Shown here: positions 27,648-37,304 of the stretch, one piece after another
Layout: each line of letters opens with the position of its first letter
Numbering within the stretch: position 1 is the stretch's first letter
Source of the DNA: Bacteroidota bacterium
GTDB lineage: Bacteria > Bacteroidota > Bacteroidia > Chitinophagales > Chitinophagaceae
NCBI GenBank assembly: GCA_016715505.1
Contig: JADJZY010000032.1
Location: 62,001 to 126,000 of the forward strand
Reading direction: 5' to 3'
DNA length: 64,000 bases
The notes under the pieces: model-generated
The model's input: the letters and a program-made list of their open reading frames with translations, nothing else
The model's database searches: none
Told to the model about the DNA's origin: nothing
Made by a program: the position numbers and the translations under genes

Positions 27648-29622
27648 ATGAATTTTGACCGTAGAGAATTGTCGAATGAACAATTGATTCATTTTTATCC
27701 GAGTTATTATTGCCCCGAATGATTGAGGACAAGATGTTGATTTTGCTTCGTCAGGGTAGAATTAGCAAATGGTTTAGTGGTATTGGGCAGGAAGCTGTGG
27801 CGGTTGGTGCCACCCTGGCTTTGGATTCGGATGAATACATCATGCCAATGCATCGTAATTTGGGGGTATTTACCGGACGAAAAATGCCATTAGACAAATT
27901 GTTTATGCAATGGCAAGGTCGCAAAAATGGTTATAGTAAAGGCCGTGAGCGCAGTTTCCATTTTGGAAGTAATGAGCATCATATTTGTGGAATGATTTCG
28001 CATTTAGGACCACAGCTGGCGATCGCTGATGGGATAGCCTTGGCTCATAAATTACGAAAAGAGGATAAAGTATCATTGGCATTTAGTGGGGATGGGGCCA
28101 CTTCGGAAGGCGATTTTCATGAGGCCTTAAACGTGGCTGCTGTGTGGGGCCTTCCGGTGATTTTTTTGGTTGAAAATAATGGGTATGGTTTGAGTACCCC
28201 GAGCAGTGAACAGTTTATTTGCAAACAAATAGCGGATAAAGGCATTGGTTATGGCATGAAGGCCATTACGATTGATGGGAATAATTTACTGGAAGTTTAT
28301 CATGAACTCTCTGCTGCCCGTAAATATTGTATTGAAGAACAAAATCCTATTCTGGTGGAGTGTATGACCTTTCGGATGCGTGGGCACGAAGAGGCAAGCG
28401 GGGTAAAATACGTACCCAAGGAATTGTTTGAAATATGGGGTGAAAAAGATCCGATCTCCAACTATGAAAAGTACTTACTAGAAAGCGGTGTGATGGATGA
28501 GATGTTGATGAATCAGATACGTGAACAACACCGAACCTATATTGAAAAGAGTTTAGAAACGGGTTTTGCAGAACCACCAGTTGTGCCGAATGTGCAAGAA
28601 GAAATGAATGATGTATATGCACCCCATGTTCATGTTCAGGTTGCTGCACAAGGAGAAAAACGACCTTTAAAATTGATACAAGCTATCACTGAGGGCATGG
28701 CAGAAAGTATGAAGCGTTATCCAAATCTGGTTTTGATGGGGCAGGATATCGCCGAGTATGGTGGAGCTTTTAAAGCAACAGAAGGTTTTGTTGAACAATT
28801 CGGTAAGGACCGCGTTCGGAATACACCTTGTGTGAAAGTGCCATTGTTGGTTCTGCCCTCGGTTTATCGATCAAGGGATTTAAGTCGATGATGGAAATGC
28901 AATTTTCAGATTTTGTGACGGTAGGTTTTAATCAAATCATTAATAATCTGGCCAAGATTTATTATCGCTGGGGGCAACATGCCGATGTAGTGATTCGTAT
29001 GCCAACGGGTGGGGGTGTAGGTGCAGGTCCCTTTCACTCACAAAGTACAGAAGCCTGGTTTACCCATACGCCCGGATTAAAAGTAGTTTACCCATCCACT
29101 CCCGACGATGCGAAAGGATTGTTGATTGCAGCCTTTGAAGATCCGAATCCGGTGATGTATTTTGAACATAAGGCACTTTACCGAAGTGTGAGCGGAATGG
29201 TAGCAGACGGATATTATAATGTAGAAATCGGGAAAGCCCGATTGGTGCAAAGCGGGGATGACCTCTCGATGATTACTTACGGAAGTGGCGTACATTGGGC
29301 CCTGGAGTATAGTCAGCAGAATCCTTCTGTTTCCATAGAAATTCTGGATTTAAGAACTCTATTACCTTTAGATTATGAAGCGATTGCCGCAACGGTGCGC
29401 AAAACCGGCAAAGTGATGGTATTGCACGAAGATGTATTATTTGGCGGAATTGGGGGTGAAATCAGTGCTTGGATTATGGAGCATTGTTTTGAATATTTGG
29501 ATGCTCCGGTATTGCGTTGTGGCAGTTTGGATACAGCGGTGCCATTTGCCATAGAATTGGAAGAACAATTTTTAGCAAAAAGTCGATTGGCTGATACCGT
29601 GAAACAACTCATGGCTTATTGA
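27648..29622 (+). CDS. 2-oxoisovalerate-type dehydrogenase E1, alpha/beta fusion (frameshifted)
   Basis: This thiamine-diphosphate enzyme decarboxylates a 2-oxo acid as the E1 part of a branched-chain type dehydrogenase complex, with alpha and beta subunits fused. In the alpha half, GDGATSEGDFHEALN plus ENNGYGLS is the ThDP/Mg motif and the phosphorylation-loop region RMRGHEEAS is present. The beta half starts near residue 340 with GQDIAEYGGAF and has the GFNQIINNLAKIYY and RMPTGGGVGAGPFHSQS segments. Two slips are corrected: one T missing at 27704-27705 (joining FYPS to LLLPRMIEDK) and one T missing at 28828-28829 (joining RNTP to LCESAIVGSA), giving 658 residues, the usual length. The E3 component, lpdA, lies at 61.8 kb. 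Confidence 0.9.
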
Positions 29623-29689
29623 TTCTTGAAAAAGTTTATCAATAGCTGTGAATCAGCAATCACGAGGCAAATTTGTTTAGGTTACCGGC

Positions 29690-30385
29690 TTAGCGATGAA
29701 ACTGATGCTGAATACCGGCTGCAATCACGAATTCAATCATACGATATTGTACCTGGGTAAAAGCCAAAGGTTCGTACTCGAACTGCACATTTTCTTTAAA
29801 AGTATTGACCGAATAATAGCGAACTAAGAATGAGATAAACACATTTCGTTTGTTTTCCCGGAAGGTGGTATTGATGACTGTATTTCCGACTTCAATAAAT
29901 GGCATGGGTTTTCGAACCGGATAAACGGCTGTGCTGGATTGATTATACACCATTCCCTGACCGCTGCTGTATTCCGAATCAAAGGAAAAATATCCTGCTC
30001 CTAAGGCGATAAAGGGCAAATGGGTGGAAAAATCTCTTTGTATTTTTAATCCCGCACGAACCTTGCCCCAAAATTCCGGACCTTGTATACCGGTTTTGGT
30101 ATAGTTTTCATATTTGTAGATAGGGATATTTCGGGGTGTGATACCGAGTGATAATCCTGCCCAAAATAAATTGTCGCTGTACTTGGCATATTCAAAGCTG
30201 AAAGCCGGTAAAAAGTGTGAACTAAATGAGGGTTTATTGGGTAATTCGCTCCGATACCAAACATTGCTTAATCCGATTTGAAAACCCAAAGCATGGGTGA
30301 CCTGCGCATTCGTTGAAAATGGACAAATGGCAAACAATAAAAGGAATTTCAAAGCTGAAATGGGTGCGTTTTTGGATCTCAACAT
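29690..30385 (-). CDS. predicted outer membrane beta-barrel protein, function unknown
   Basis: The 231-residue protein has a signal peptide (ALKFLLLFAICPFSTNAQ, ending near residue 28) and then alternating hydrophobic/polar strands such as FWAGLSLGITPRN, HLPFIALGAGYFSF and VFISFLVRYYSVN, ending in a short FVIAAGIQHQF strand with a penultimate basic pair. This is the pattern of a small 8-stranded barrel (PF13568-like porin family), which I infer from composition only. It is convergent with the E1 gene and lies alone upstream of metG; no functional link is evident. Confidence 0.6.
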   Translation of the reverse strand: MLRSKNAPISALKFLLLFAICPFSTNAQVTHALGFQIGLSNVWYRSELPNKPSFSSHFLPAFSFEYAKYSDNLFWAGLSLGITPRNIPIYKYENYTKTGIQGPEFWGKVRAGLKIQRDFSTHLPFIALGAGYFSFDSEYSSGQGMVYNQSSTAVYPVRKPMPFIEVGNTVINTTFRENKRNVFISFLVRYYSVNTFKENVQFEYEPLAFTQVQYRMIEFVIAAGIQHQFHR

Positions 30386-30517
30386 ATGGTTTTAAGTTCT
30401 TGTCGGCTCAGACTTTACAGATATAAATTGGTTCGTCTACCACTACATATGGACAGCACATGACCAAGACGTTTAGAGCATCTGAGTGGTTTGTTTAAAA
30501 CGAATAAAGAGGGGCCT

Positions 30518-32580
30518 TTATTTTACCGAGGCTCCATTGAGTGCGCTTTCATTTGGATTTACAAAAATGAGCTTGCCGGCTTCATTTTCGGTCATCAGAA
30601 TCATCCCGTTGCTTTCGATGCCCTTCATTTTTCGGGGGCTAAATTCGCCACGACGGTCACCTGCAATCCAATGATTTCTTCGGGTGAATAATGTGCGGCA
30701 ATACCACTTACTACGGTTCGTTGTTCAAAACCCAAATCCAATTGAAGTTCCAATAATTTATCCGCCTTAGGAACTTTTTTAGCAGCTATGATGGTGGCGG
30801 TTCTTAAATCCAGGGCATCAAATTGATCAAATTGAATCAAAGGTTTAACAGGGGCAAGAAGAGGAGCATCATGGGATATGGATCCGGCTGATGAATTCGC
30901 ATCTACTGAACCTGCGTGGAGTTTTTCTACCTGAGCCTGAACCTCAGCATCTTCTATTTTGCGGAAAAGAAGTTCCGGTGCATTCATGGGATAACCTTTG
31001 GACAATAATTTAAGGCTTCCGGCATTTTCCCAGTCGAGCATACGATCGACAACCTTCATCATTTTGCAAAGTTTAGCAGCGGTATGTGGTAAAAATGGAT
31101 TCATCAGAATGGCCAGATTCGCACATAATTGCATCGTCATATGAAGGCAATTATCCACGGCCATTTGTTGATCGGTTTTTTTCCAGGGTTCTTTTTCCTG
31201 CAAATACTTATTCCCCTCTCTGGCCAGGTCAATCACTTTAAACAAACCATCCCGTAATTTAAAATGTTCCAGTGAATCACTGATTTCATTTTTTGCCTGA
31301 ATGATTTGTTGCAGTAAACGATCATCCAAATCATCTTTCTGGTCTAAATGAAAAGCAGGAATTTTTCCGCCACACAATTTATGTAAGAGGACAAATGCAC
31401 GATTTACAAAATTTCCCAGAATGGCCACCAATTCATTATTATTCCGATCCTGAAAATCTTTCCAGGTAAAATCATTGTCTTTATTTTCGGGCGCATTGGC
31501 GCATAATACATAACGAAGTGTGTCTTCCATACCTGGAAAATCTTTCAGGTATTCATCCACCCATACCGCCCAATTCCGGCTGGTACTCACTTTTTCGCCT
31601 TCGATATTTAAAAATTCATTGGCAGGTACATTGTCCGGTAAAATAAAATCACCATGAGCTTTGAGCATACAAGGGAAAATGATGCAATGAAAAACGATAT
31701 TGTCCTTACCCAGAAAATGAATGAGACGGGTATCTTCTTTGCACCAGTAATCACTCCATTGAGGCGTTAATTCCTTTGTGGCAGAAATATAACCTATGGG
31801 CGCATCAAACCAAACATACATGACTTTACCTTCTGAATCGGGGAGCGGTACTTTTACCCCCCATTGGCTGTCGCGGGTCATGGCTCTGGATTGAAGACCA
31901 TTATCGATCCAGCTTTTGCATTGCCCGTATACATTGTTTTTCCAATCGGCATGCTCGGTCAATAACCACTCCTTGAGCCAGGGTTCATAATTTTGAAGCG
32001 GGAGGTACCAATGTTTGGTAGCTTTTTTAACCGGCACAGAATCGCTCAGGGTACTTTTAGGATTGATGAGTTCATCCGGACTGAGGGTACTGCCACATTT
32101 TTCGCATTGATCGCCATAAGCTCTATCGTTTTGACATTTGGGACAGGTACCTGTAATGTACCGATCGGCGAGAAAAGTTTGTTTTTCGGTATCAAAGAAT
32201 TGCTCCGTTATTTTTTCTTCAAAAAGACCCTTGTCGTATAATTTTTTGAAAAAGTCCTGAGCAGTTTGATGATGAACTTCGTTGGAAGTCCGCGAGAAAA
32301 TGTCAAAAGAAATACCGATTTCGCGTAAACTTTTGTCAATAATATGGTGGTATTTATCGACAATTTCCTGAGGAGAGACGCCTTCTTTCATGGCCCGAAT
32401 GGTAATGGGTACACCATGTTCATCGGTACCACAAATAAACTTAACATCCTTTTTATTGGCCCTGAGATAACGGGTATAAACATCGGCCGGTAAAAAATTG
32501 CCGGCTAAATGACCGATATGAACGGGACCATTGGCATAGGGGAGGGCTGCTGTAACTAAATATCTGCTAAAGGACTTCAT
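30518..32580 (-). CDS. metG: methionine-tRNA ligase (frameshifted near the C-terminus)
   Basis: MetRS charges tRNA-Met. HIGH is at residues 21-24, the zinc knuckle CPKC...CEKC is near residues 145-160, and KVSTSRN replaces KMSKS as is common in this phylum. The C-terminal EMAP/Trbp111-like tRNA-binding domain begins around residue 575 (FDQFDALDLRTATI). The frame stops early at the G5 run 30634-30638: adding one base turns NLAPEK-stop into NLAPRKMKGIESNGMILM and continues to TAA at 30518-30520, giving 687 residues, the normal length. The ATG overlaps the stop of the small upstream gene by 4 bases. Confidence 0.95.
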
Positions 32581-32783
32581 GCTGGATCTTGTTCATTTTT
32601 GTTTTTACGGAAATAGATGGTATAAATGGCCAGGCCCAGTCGGAAGGCACCATAAACAACCAGGAACCATGCGAGGCCTTTATTTTGATGAGTTTTGGAT
32701 AAAACAATGTATAAACCCAATATCAAAAGCAGGGCACCTGAAATGATACCGAAATAATTGAATTTGGGGCTGGGATTTTGCAT
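32577..32783 (-). CDS. small membrane protein with two transmembrane helices
   Basis: This 68-residue protein has two hydrophobic helices, near residues 13-31 (IISGALLLILGLYIVL) and 40-58 (LAWFLVVYGAFRLGLAIY), separated by a short charged loop and followed by a basic tail (RKNKNEQ). I do not recognise a family beyond small hypothetical Bacteroidota membrane proteins. The start at 32783 (MQNPSPKF) lies 21 bases downstream of a -7 box. It overlaps metG by 4 bases, so the two are co-translated; this says little about its function. Confidence 0.7.
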   Translation of the reverse strand: MQNPSPKFNYFGIISGALLLILGLYIVLSKTHQNKGLAWFLVVYGAFRLGLAIYTIYFRKNKNEQDPA

Positions 32784-32804
32784 CTTGATTGAATTTAAAG
32801 ACCA

Positions 32805-32812
32805 CAAAAGTA
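32805..32812 (-). promoter_or_regulatory. -7 box TACTTTTG for the small membrane protein-metG operon
   Basis: On the minus strand TACTTTTG is a perfect match to TAnnTTTG and lies 21 bases before the ATG at 32783. No clear -33 TTG is seen at the expected distance. Confidence 0.5.
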
Positions 32813-32838
32813 ACTAAGTCGCTTGTAATTTAGGGGAT

Positions 32839-32868
32839 AAAAAAAGCGATCCGCCGGAGGCGGATCGC
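32839..32868 (-). terminator. rho-independent terminator after the Omp28-like gene
   Basis: GCGATCCGCC and GGCGGATCGC form a perfect 10-base-pair stem around a GGA loop at 32846-32868. On the minus strand it is followed by T7 (32845-32839), so it terminates the gene read from 33989. Confidence 0.85.
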
Positions 32869-32890
32869 ACAACAAGGTTCATAGATATTT

Positions 32891-33989
32891 TTATTGTATT
32901 TGAATCGCCTGGGTTTTACTTTCACCCTGATCTGTACTGATTTTTACGAAATACATACCAGAAGTGGTAATACCCTTTTGCGCAGGACTCCATTGGATGG
33001 TATGGGCTCCGGAAATTTCAAAACTTTGATAATCATCCGAAATGATTCGGCCCATCATATCAATAATTTGTAAACTAACCGTTCCATCTCTTTTTTAAGT
33101 TGAAGGATGTTTTAACGATTTGGCTCATCGATGCCGGATTTGGATAAGATGCAATGTCTAAAATATTGACATCTTGCATTCCAGTTGGATACCAATATTT
33201 GAGGGGTAATTGTTCGGCGTTGAGAATTTCTTTCTGATTCGAAGCCGCAGTTCCATCATATGCTACGAAGGCAATCACGTTGATATGTTTGGCAACCCAA
33301 GCTGAACCAAGCGTAAAACTGATATTTTCGGTGTATTCAGTTCCAACTACCAGAGTTGCAGGAATCGTTGTTGAAAAACCCCAGGCTCCTCCCAAAGCTT
33401 TTCGTAAAGTGGCGTTATGAAACCAATTGGTTAGAATACTTGCGCCTCCTTGAATGTTACTGGAGTAGTTGCTTTGCTCGTAGGTGCCAGTAGCCGCAAT
33501 ACTATCTTCCGTTAAATAAACATTCATTTTTAAAGGTACACCACTCGCTGGGGCGGTTACGAATTTAACTTTAACCGTCGCACTATAGGTACCTGAAGAA
33601 ACCTTTGGATTTACGATACTCACACTTACAATGGCAGGTGAATTTTTTCGTGTATTAAAATTGGCAGACCATTTACTTCTGCTCGTTGGAATTTTTGCTT
33701 CGCCGGAGAATAAATAACGATCTACTGCGCCATTGGGATAGGCAGTTACATTCAAGCCGGCATCTATGGCTGCTCCATCCGGAATTTCCAAAGCATCTCC
33801 ATTGTGTGAGGCCACCGGAATAAATGTGCTGGGGTTGGCAGCCAATAAATTATCAATGATGATCGTACCATCTGGACAGTAACCACACCATGTTCCGGTA
33901 AAATCTTCCAAAATTACTTTTTTCATAGGTGCTTGTGCAAAGGCCAGGGTATTCATGGCCAAAAGAGTCAGGGTAAATATTTTTCTCAT
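32891..33989 (-). CDS. Omp28-like thioredoxin-fold protein with T9SS type A sorting domain (frameshifted)
   Basis: The 365-residue secreted protein starts with a signal peptide (residues 1-19) followed by an Omp28-related domain whose thioredoxin-like VILEDFTGTWCGYC segment carries Cys35 and Cys38. The middle part is beta-rich. The frame breaks at the T6 run 33091-33096; removing one base gives DGTVSLQIIDMMGRIISDD and ends in KTQAIQIQ with TAA at 32891-32893, a typical type A T9SS sorting domain that follows the SYPNPAS motif. It is therefore predicted to be exported by Sec and T9SS and to stay on the cell surface. A TlpA-like gene lies 81 bases upstream; each probably has its own promoter. 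Confidence 0.82.
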
Positions 33990-34070
33990 ACTTTAGGAAA
34001 TTTTGCCAAGATAAGTTTTTTAAAATGAGTCTTCTGAAAAATTTACCGACGAAATTCCTTCCAATTAATT

Positions 34071-34583
34071 TTATTTGGAAGTACTCAATTCACCCTCAAT
34101 TTTTTTCTCCAAATCGTATAGGCTCATTTCAGCCCCAATAATTTTTCCGTCTTTGACTAATAATTTGTGAGGAATACTATTTACCTGATACTCCTGACAA
34201 GCCTTGCCATTAAACCCATAGGGATCATTCACCAAGACGAAGGGTAATTGCAGTTTACGGCACATCTCCACCCAATTGTAATAATTTTTATCCAGGGAAA
34301 CAGCATAAATTTCCAATCCTTTATCATGGTATTTTTCGTAAAGTTTGACTACATCAGGCATCGATTTAACACAAGGGTAGCACCAGGCCGCCCAAAAGTC
34401 AATAAGAATCAATTTGCCTTTGACTTCACTGAGTGGCTTCCATTTGCCCAATGAATCCGGCAGCCGAATTTCCGGTGCTGTGGCGCCTATGCCAAGTTGG
34501 GCATAAGAACTGTCAAACTGAAAACTTAAAAAAAATAGGATACCCAAGCTGATGAGCTTAAACCGGATTAAAGAATTAGACAT
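34071..34583 (-). CDS. TlpA-like thiol-disulfide oxidoreductase
   Basis: The 170-residue protein has an N-terminal signal or anchor helix (residues 8-28) and a TlpA/ResA-type thioredoxin domain: GIGATAPEIRLPDSLGK, the redox motif WCYPC with Cys68 and Cys71, and the cis-proline segment VNSIPHKLLV. It should act as a reductant or isomerase in the periplasm. The start at 34583 is chosen because a perfect -7 box lies 4 bases before it. Its neighbour downstream is the Omp28-like protein, which also has a CxxC; a redox partnership is possible but only inferred. Confidence 0.85.
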   Translation of the reverse strand: MSNSLIRFKLISLGILFFLSFQFDSSYAQLGIGATAPEIRLPDSLGKWKPLSEVKGKLILIDFWAAWCYPCVKSMPDVVKLYEKYHDKGLEIYAVSLDKNYYNWVEMCRKLQLPFVLVNDPYGFNGKACQEYQVNSIPHKLLVKDGKIIGAEMSLYDLEKKIEGELSTSK

Positions 34584-34587
34584 CAAA

Positions 34588-34595
34588 CAAAGATA
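34588..34595 (-). promoter_or_regulatory. -7 box TATCTTTG four bases before the TlpA-like ATG
   Basis: On the minus strand the sequence reads TATCTTTG-TTTG-ATG. The box is a perfect TAnnTTTG match, predicting a leaderless transcript. Confidence 0.6.
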
Positions 34596-34682
34596 AACTG
34601 TTTTGAAATTCGAATCGTGTGTACCACAAAATGGGACAATCAACTTTTTCTTCTGCCACGAACAAACTAATTTTAAGGGCTC

Positions 34683-36545
34683 ATGCGCGGAATTGCTAAA
34701 ATATGGAATGATTTAATCAGTGGAATAGTTCGCTTTCCCACGCCTATTCTTTCAGCTTGTTTGGCATTTGCATTTTTTGTGATAGAAATGCATGTTGTTC
34801 AGGATGGAAGCTATTTCCAACGAAACATGATTGTTGTTCGTATTTTACTGGAGGCCGTTTGCGGGATATCCTTATTTACGGCATTCGAATTTTTCCATGC
34901 TTCACATCAACTACACTTTAGTAAACGATTCGGCATGTATCTGCTAGGGTTTTGTATTCTGGGCATGCACTATTTTTCCATCCTGCCGGTCATGTTCGAT
35001 TCGGAATCTGTATTTCTTAGTCGCTATCTGATATTTTTTCTGGCTTATCATCTTCTGATTTCTTGTATTACTTTTTATCGGGTAAGCGATATCCAGGCAT
35101 TCTGGAAATATAACTATACCTTATTGGTTCGATTTTTTATCGCTCTTTCTTACTCATTGATTTTATTTGCCGGTTTAGCCGGTGCCTTATGGGCTTGTGA
35201 TACATTATTTCATTTTCAAATCAAAGCCATTTATTATGCGGATTTGGCGGCCTTTATTTTTCTGGTTTTTAATACCCTGGTATTTTTTATGGGGATACCT
35301 GAAAATTTTCAGGTCTTCGCCAGTAGTATTCATTTTCCAAAGGCATTGCGCATATTGGCTCAATATATACTCGTTCCTATTTTAGGTATTTATACCCTGA
35401 TTCTTTATTTCTATTTATTTCAAATTTTAATCAATCGCAACATGCCCAGTGATTGGGTTTGTTTACCCATTTTAATTTATGCCATTGCAGGCGTAGTCAC
35501 TTTTGTTTTAGTCTACCCCATCCGAAATCATCAGCAGTATACCAGTATTCGAACCTTCGCCCGGTATTTTTTCTATATCCTGTTGCCACTTCTTGTACTC
35601 TATTTTATTGGAATTGTTTTGCGCATTAAACCTTATGGTCTGACAGAAGACAGATACCTCATTTTTGTATTGGGCATTTGGCTTTTACTGATCGCATCAT
35701 ATTTCATTTTGTTTGCGAAGGAAAATATCATTTTTATCCCGCTCAGTTTATTTATACTCATTTCAATCAGTGCCATTGGACCCTGGGGAATGTTTCAGTT
35801 AAGTGTTCGGAATCAACATGCCCGCCTTGAACGTTTATTAAAGAAAAATCAACTTGTGCTCAACCGTAAATTGGTTCGCAAATCAGATGGAGGACAAATG
35901 TCCGATTCAGACTTGTCCGGTATTCGCACCATTTTGCGGTATCTGAACAAAAGAGGACAGTTGCATTTAATCAAACATTGGTTGGATGAAAAGGACCAAC
36001 GGTTATTGGAATCTGCAACCAACAAGGAAGAGCTCTTTGCTGTAAATGCCATCTTTACCGGAAAGGATTTGCAAGTAGACACCAACCGACAGGTGACGAT
36101 TGAATTGCTTTCAGATTCTATTTCCGGGCGTGATTTTCCTTTAGTAACGGATTCATTCTCTCATGTTCAGCAGTTTATCTTTTCTGCCTTACAAACAGAT
36201 ATGAACAAAGGCTTAAAAATTGTCCTGCAAGATTCGCTCATCCATTTTTTAATGCTCAATGATACCCTTGATTCTTATAACTTAACACCAATGATGAAAC
36301 ATGAAATTGAAGCATATCATACAAAAATGGCTTCAAGGTGGTCAGAACATGATTTTCATGGATTTAATTTGGAAAATCATTTACTTCAACAGGATATTCA
36401 ATCTTATCATCTGATGCAATCCGATGGAAAACGTTCACGACTGTATTTAAATGCTTTTAAATTTACTTATGTCAATCAGCATTTTGTACCTCTCTATCTG
36501 GAAGGGTATCTCATGTTTCACAGTCGCTTAGGAAAAAAAAGCTAA
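34683..36545 (+). CDS. DUF4153-like polytopic membrane protein
   Basis: The 620-residue protein has about eleven transmembrane helices in its first 380 residues (for example ILSACLAFAFFVI, LIFFLAYHLLISCITFY, LLVLYFIGIVLRI), then a soluble C-terminal domain of about 240 residues rich in charged helices (QHARLERLLKKNQ). This organisation resembles DUF4153 proteins of Bacteroidota, whose function is unknown. TAATTTTA (7 of 8 matches to the -7 box) lies shortly before the ATG at 34683. It is divergent from the TlpA-like gene. Confidence 0.65.
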   Translation: MRGIAKIWNDLISGIVRFPTPILSACLAFAFFVIEMHVVQDGSYFQRNMIVVRILLEAVCGISLFTAFEFFHASHQLHFSKRFGMYLLGFCILGMHYFSILPVMFDSESVFLSRYLIFFLAYHLLISCITFYRVSDIQAFWKYNYTLLVRFFIALSYSLILFAGLAGALWACDTLFHFQIKAIYYADLAAFIFLVFNTLVFFMGIPENFQVFASSIHFPKALRILAQYILVPILGIYTLILYFYLFQILINRNMPSDWVCLPILIYAIAGVVTFVLVYPIRNHQQYTSIRTFARYFFYILLPLLVLYFIGIVLRIKPYGLTEDRYLIFVLGIWLLLIASYFILFAKENIIFIPLSLFILISISAIGPWGMFQLSVRNQHARLERLLKKNQLVLNRKLVRKSDGGQMSDSDLSGIRTILRYLNKRGQLHLIKHWLDEKDQRLLESATNKEELFAVNAIFTGKDLQVDTNRQVTIELLSDSISGRDFPLVTDSFSHVQQFIFSALQTDMNKGLKIVLQDSLIHFLMLNDTLDSYNLTPMMKHEIEAYHTKMASRWSEHDFHGFNLENHLLQQDIQSYHLMQSDGKRSRLYLNAFKFTYVNQHFVPLYLEGYLMFHSRLGKKS

Positions 36546-36548
36546 ATG

Positions 36549-36568
36549 CCTTAAAAAAGGTTTTTTTT
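36549..36568. terminator. weak hairpin with T-run between convergent genes
   Basis: CCTT-AAAA-AAGG is followed by T8. The stem is only 4 base pairs, so it is a weak terminator candidate for the DUF4153-like gene. Confidence 0.3.
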
Positions 36569-37199
36569 ATTTCATCGACTCTAACTCAGCAGTCGTGACA
36601 ATTTTATAATCTGCAGGTAATTGAAAAATGGAAGCATCGATGGCTTTGATATCAATGAGGGTAGCCACAAATTTCATATTCAATGTCGGGGAACTTTTTA
36701 CTTCATATTCCAAGGGTATTCCCTTCAATCCGGGAAACATGGCATTAAATGTTTCTATCATTGGAATGAGTTCTGTCGTAAATGAAAATTTCGCTTTTTC
36801 TCCATTTAAATAACTTACCTCAGCATCCTGACATTTTAAACCGGCTAACTTTTTCTGGCCATCCATTAAATCTATTTTGGCACCTTCGAAGCGTTGGTTT
36901 TTTAATTTCACTTCCTCTGCTTTCATTTCCAATGCATATTTCTGATCACCTTTTAAACTCAATGAATGGGTCATACCGGTTTGATGGTTATACAAGGTAA
37001 TATTATGATATCCATTGTTCATCGAAATTTCACGCTTAATCATCCCGCCTTTCACAGAGATGACAAAAACACCTTCGGGCTTGGTACTTCCATTGATATA
37101 AACATCATATTTAATTTGTCCTTCAGAAAAAATCTTTTGGGCACTCAATGGGGCATATAAAGTGAATAATCCAAGAAAAGTCAGCAGTAGGGTTTTCAT
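36567..37199 (-). CDS. secreted protein, DUF4412/GLPGLI-like
   Basis: The 210-residue protein has a signal peptide ending near residue 20 (LYAPLSAQ) and a beta-rich domain beginning FSEGQIKYDVYINGS, with paired strands such as GMIKREISMNNGYHN and LAGLKCQDAEVSY. This repeating pattern of a periplasmic sheet resembles the DUF4412 or GLPGLI families of Bacteroidota, but I am not sure of the exact family. It should be periplasmic or attached to the outer membrane. ATG 37199 is chosen for the signal peptide. TACTTTTA, a 7 of 8 match to the -7 box, lies upstream. It is convergent with the DUF4153-like gene. Confidence 0.65.
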   Translation of the reverse strand: MKTLLLTFLGLFTLYAPLSAQKIFSEGQIKYDVYINGSTKPEGVFVISVKGGMIKREISMNNGYHNITLYNHQTGMTHSLSLKGDQKYALEMKAEEVKLKNQRFEGAKIDLMDGQKKLAGLKCQDAEVSYLNGEKAKFSFTTELIPMIETFNAMFPGLKGIPLEYEVKSSPTLNMKFVATLIDIKAIDASIFQLPADYKIVTTAELESMK

Positions 37200-37304
37200 T
37201 TGCTCAATATTTTTATAAAAGTACATCAGATCCTTATGAAGCTTGTTTTGTGGAAGTTAATTGTTTGAGTGTAGAACTCCCGAATTGCCAACAGACGCCA
37301 AGCT

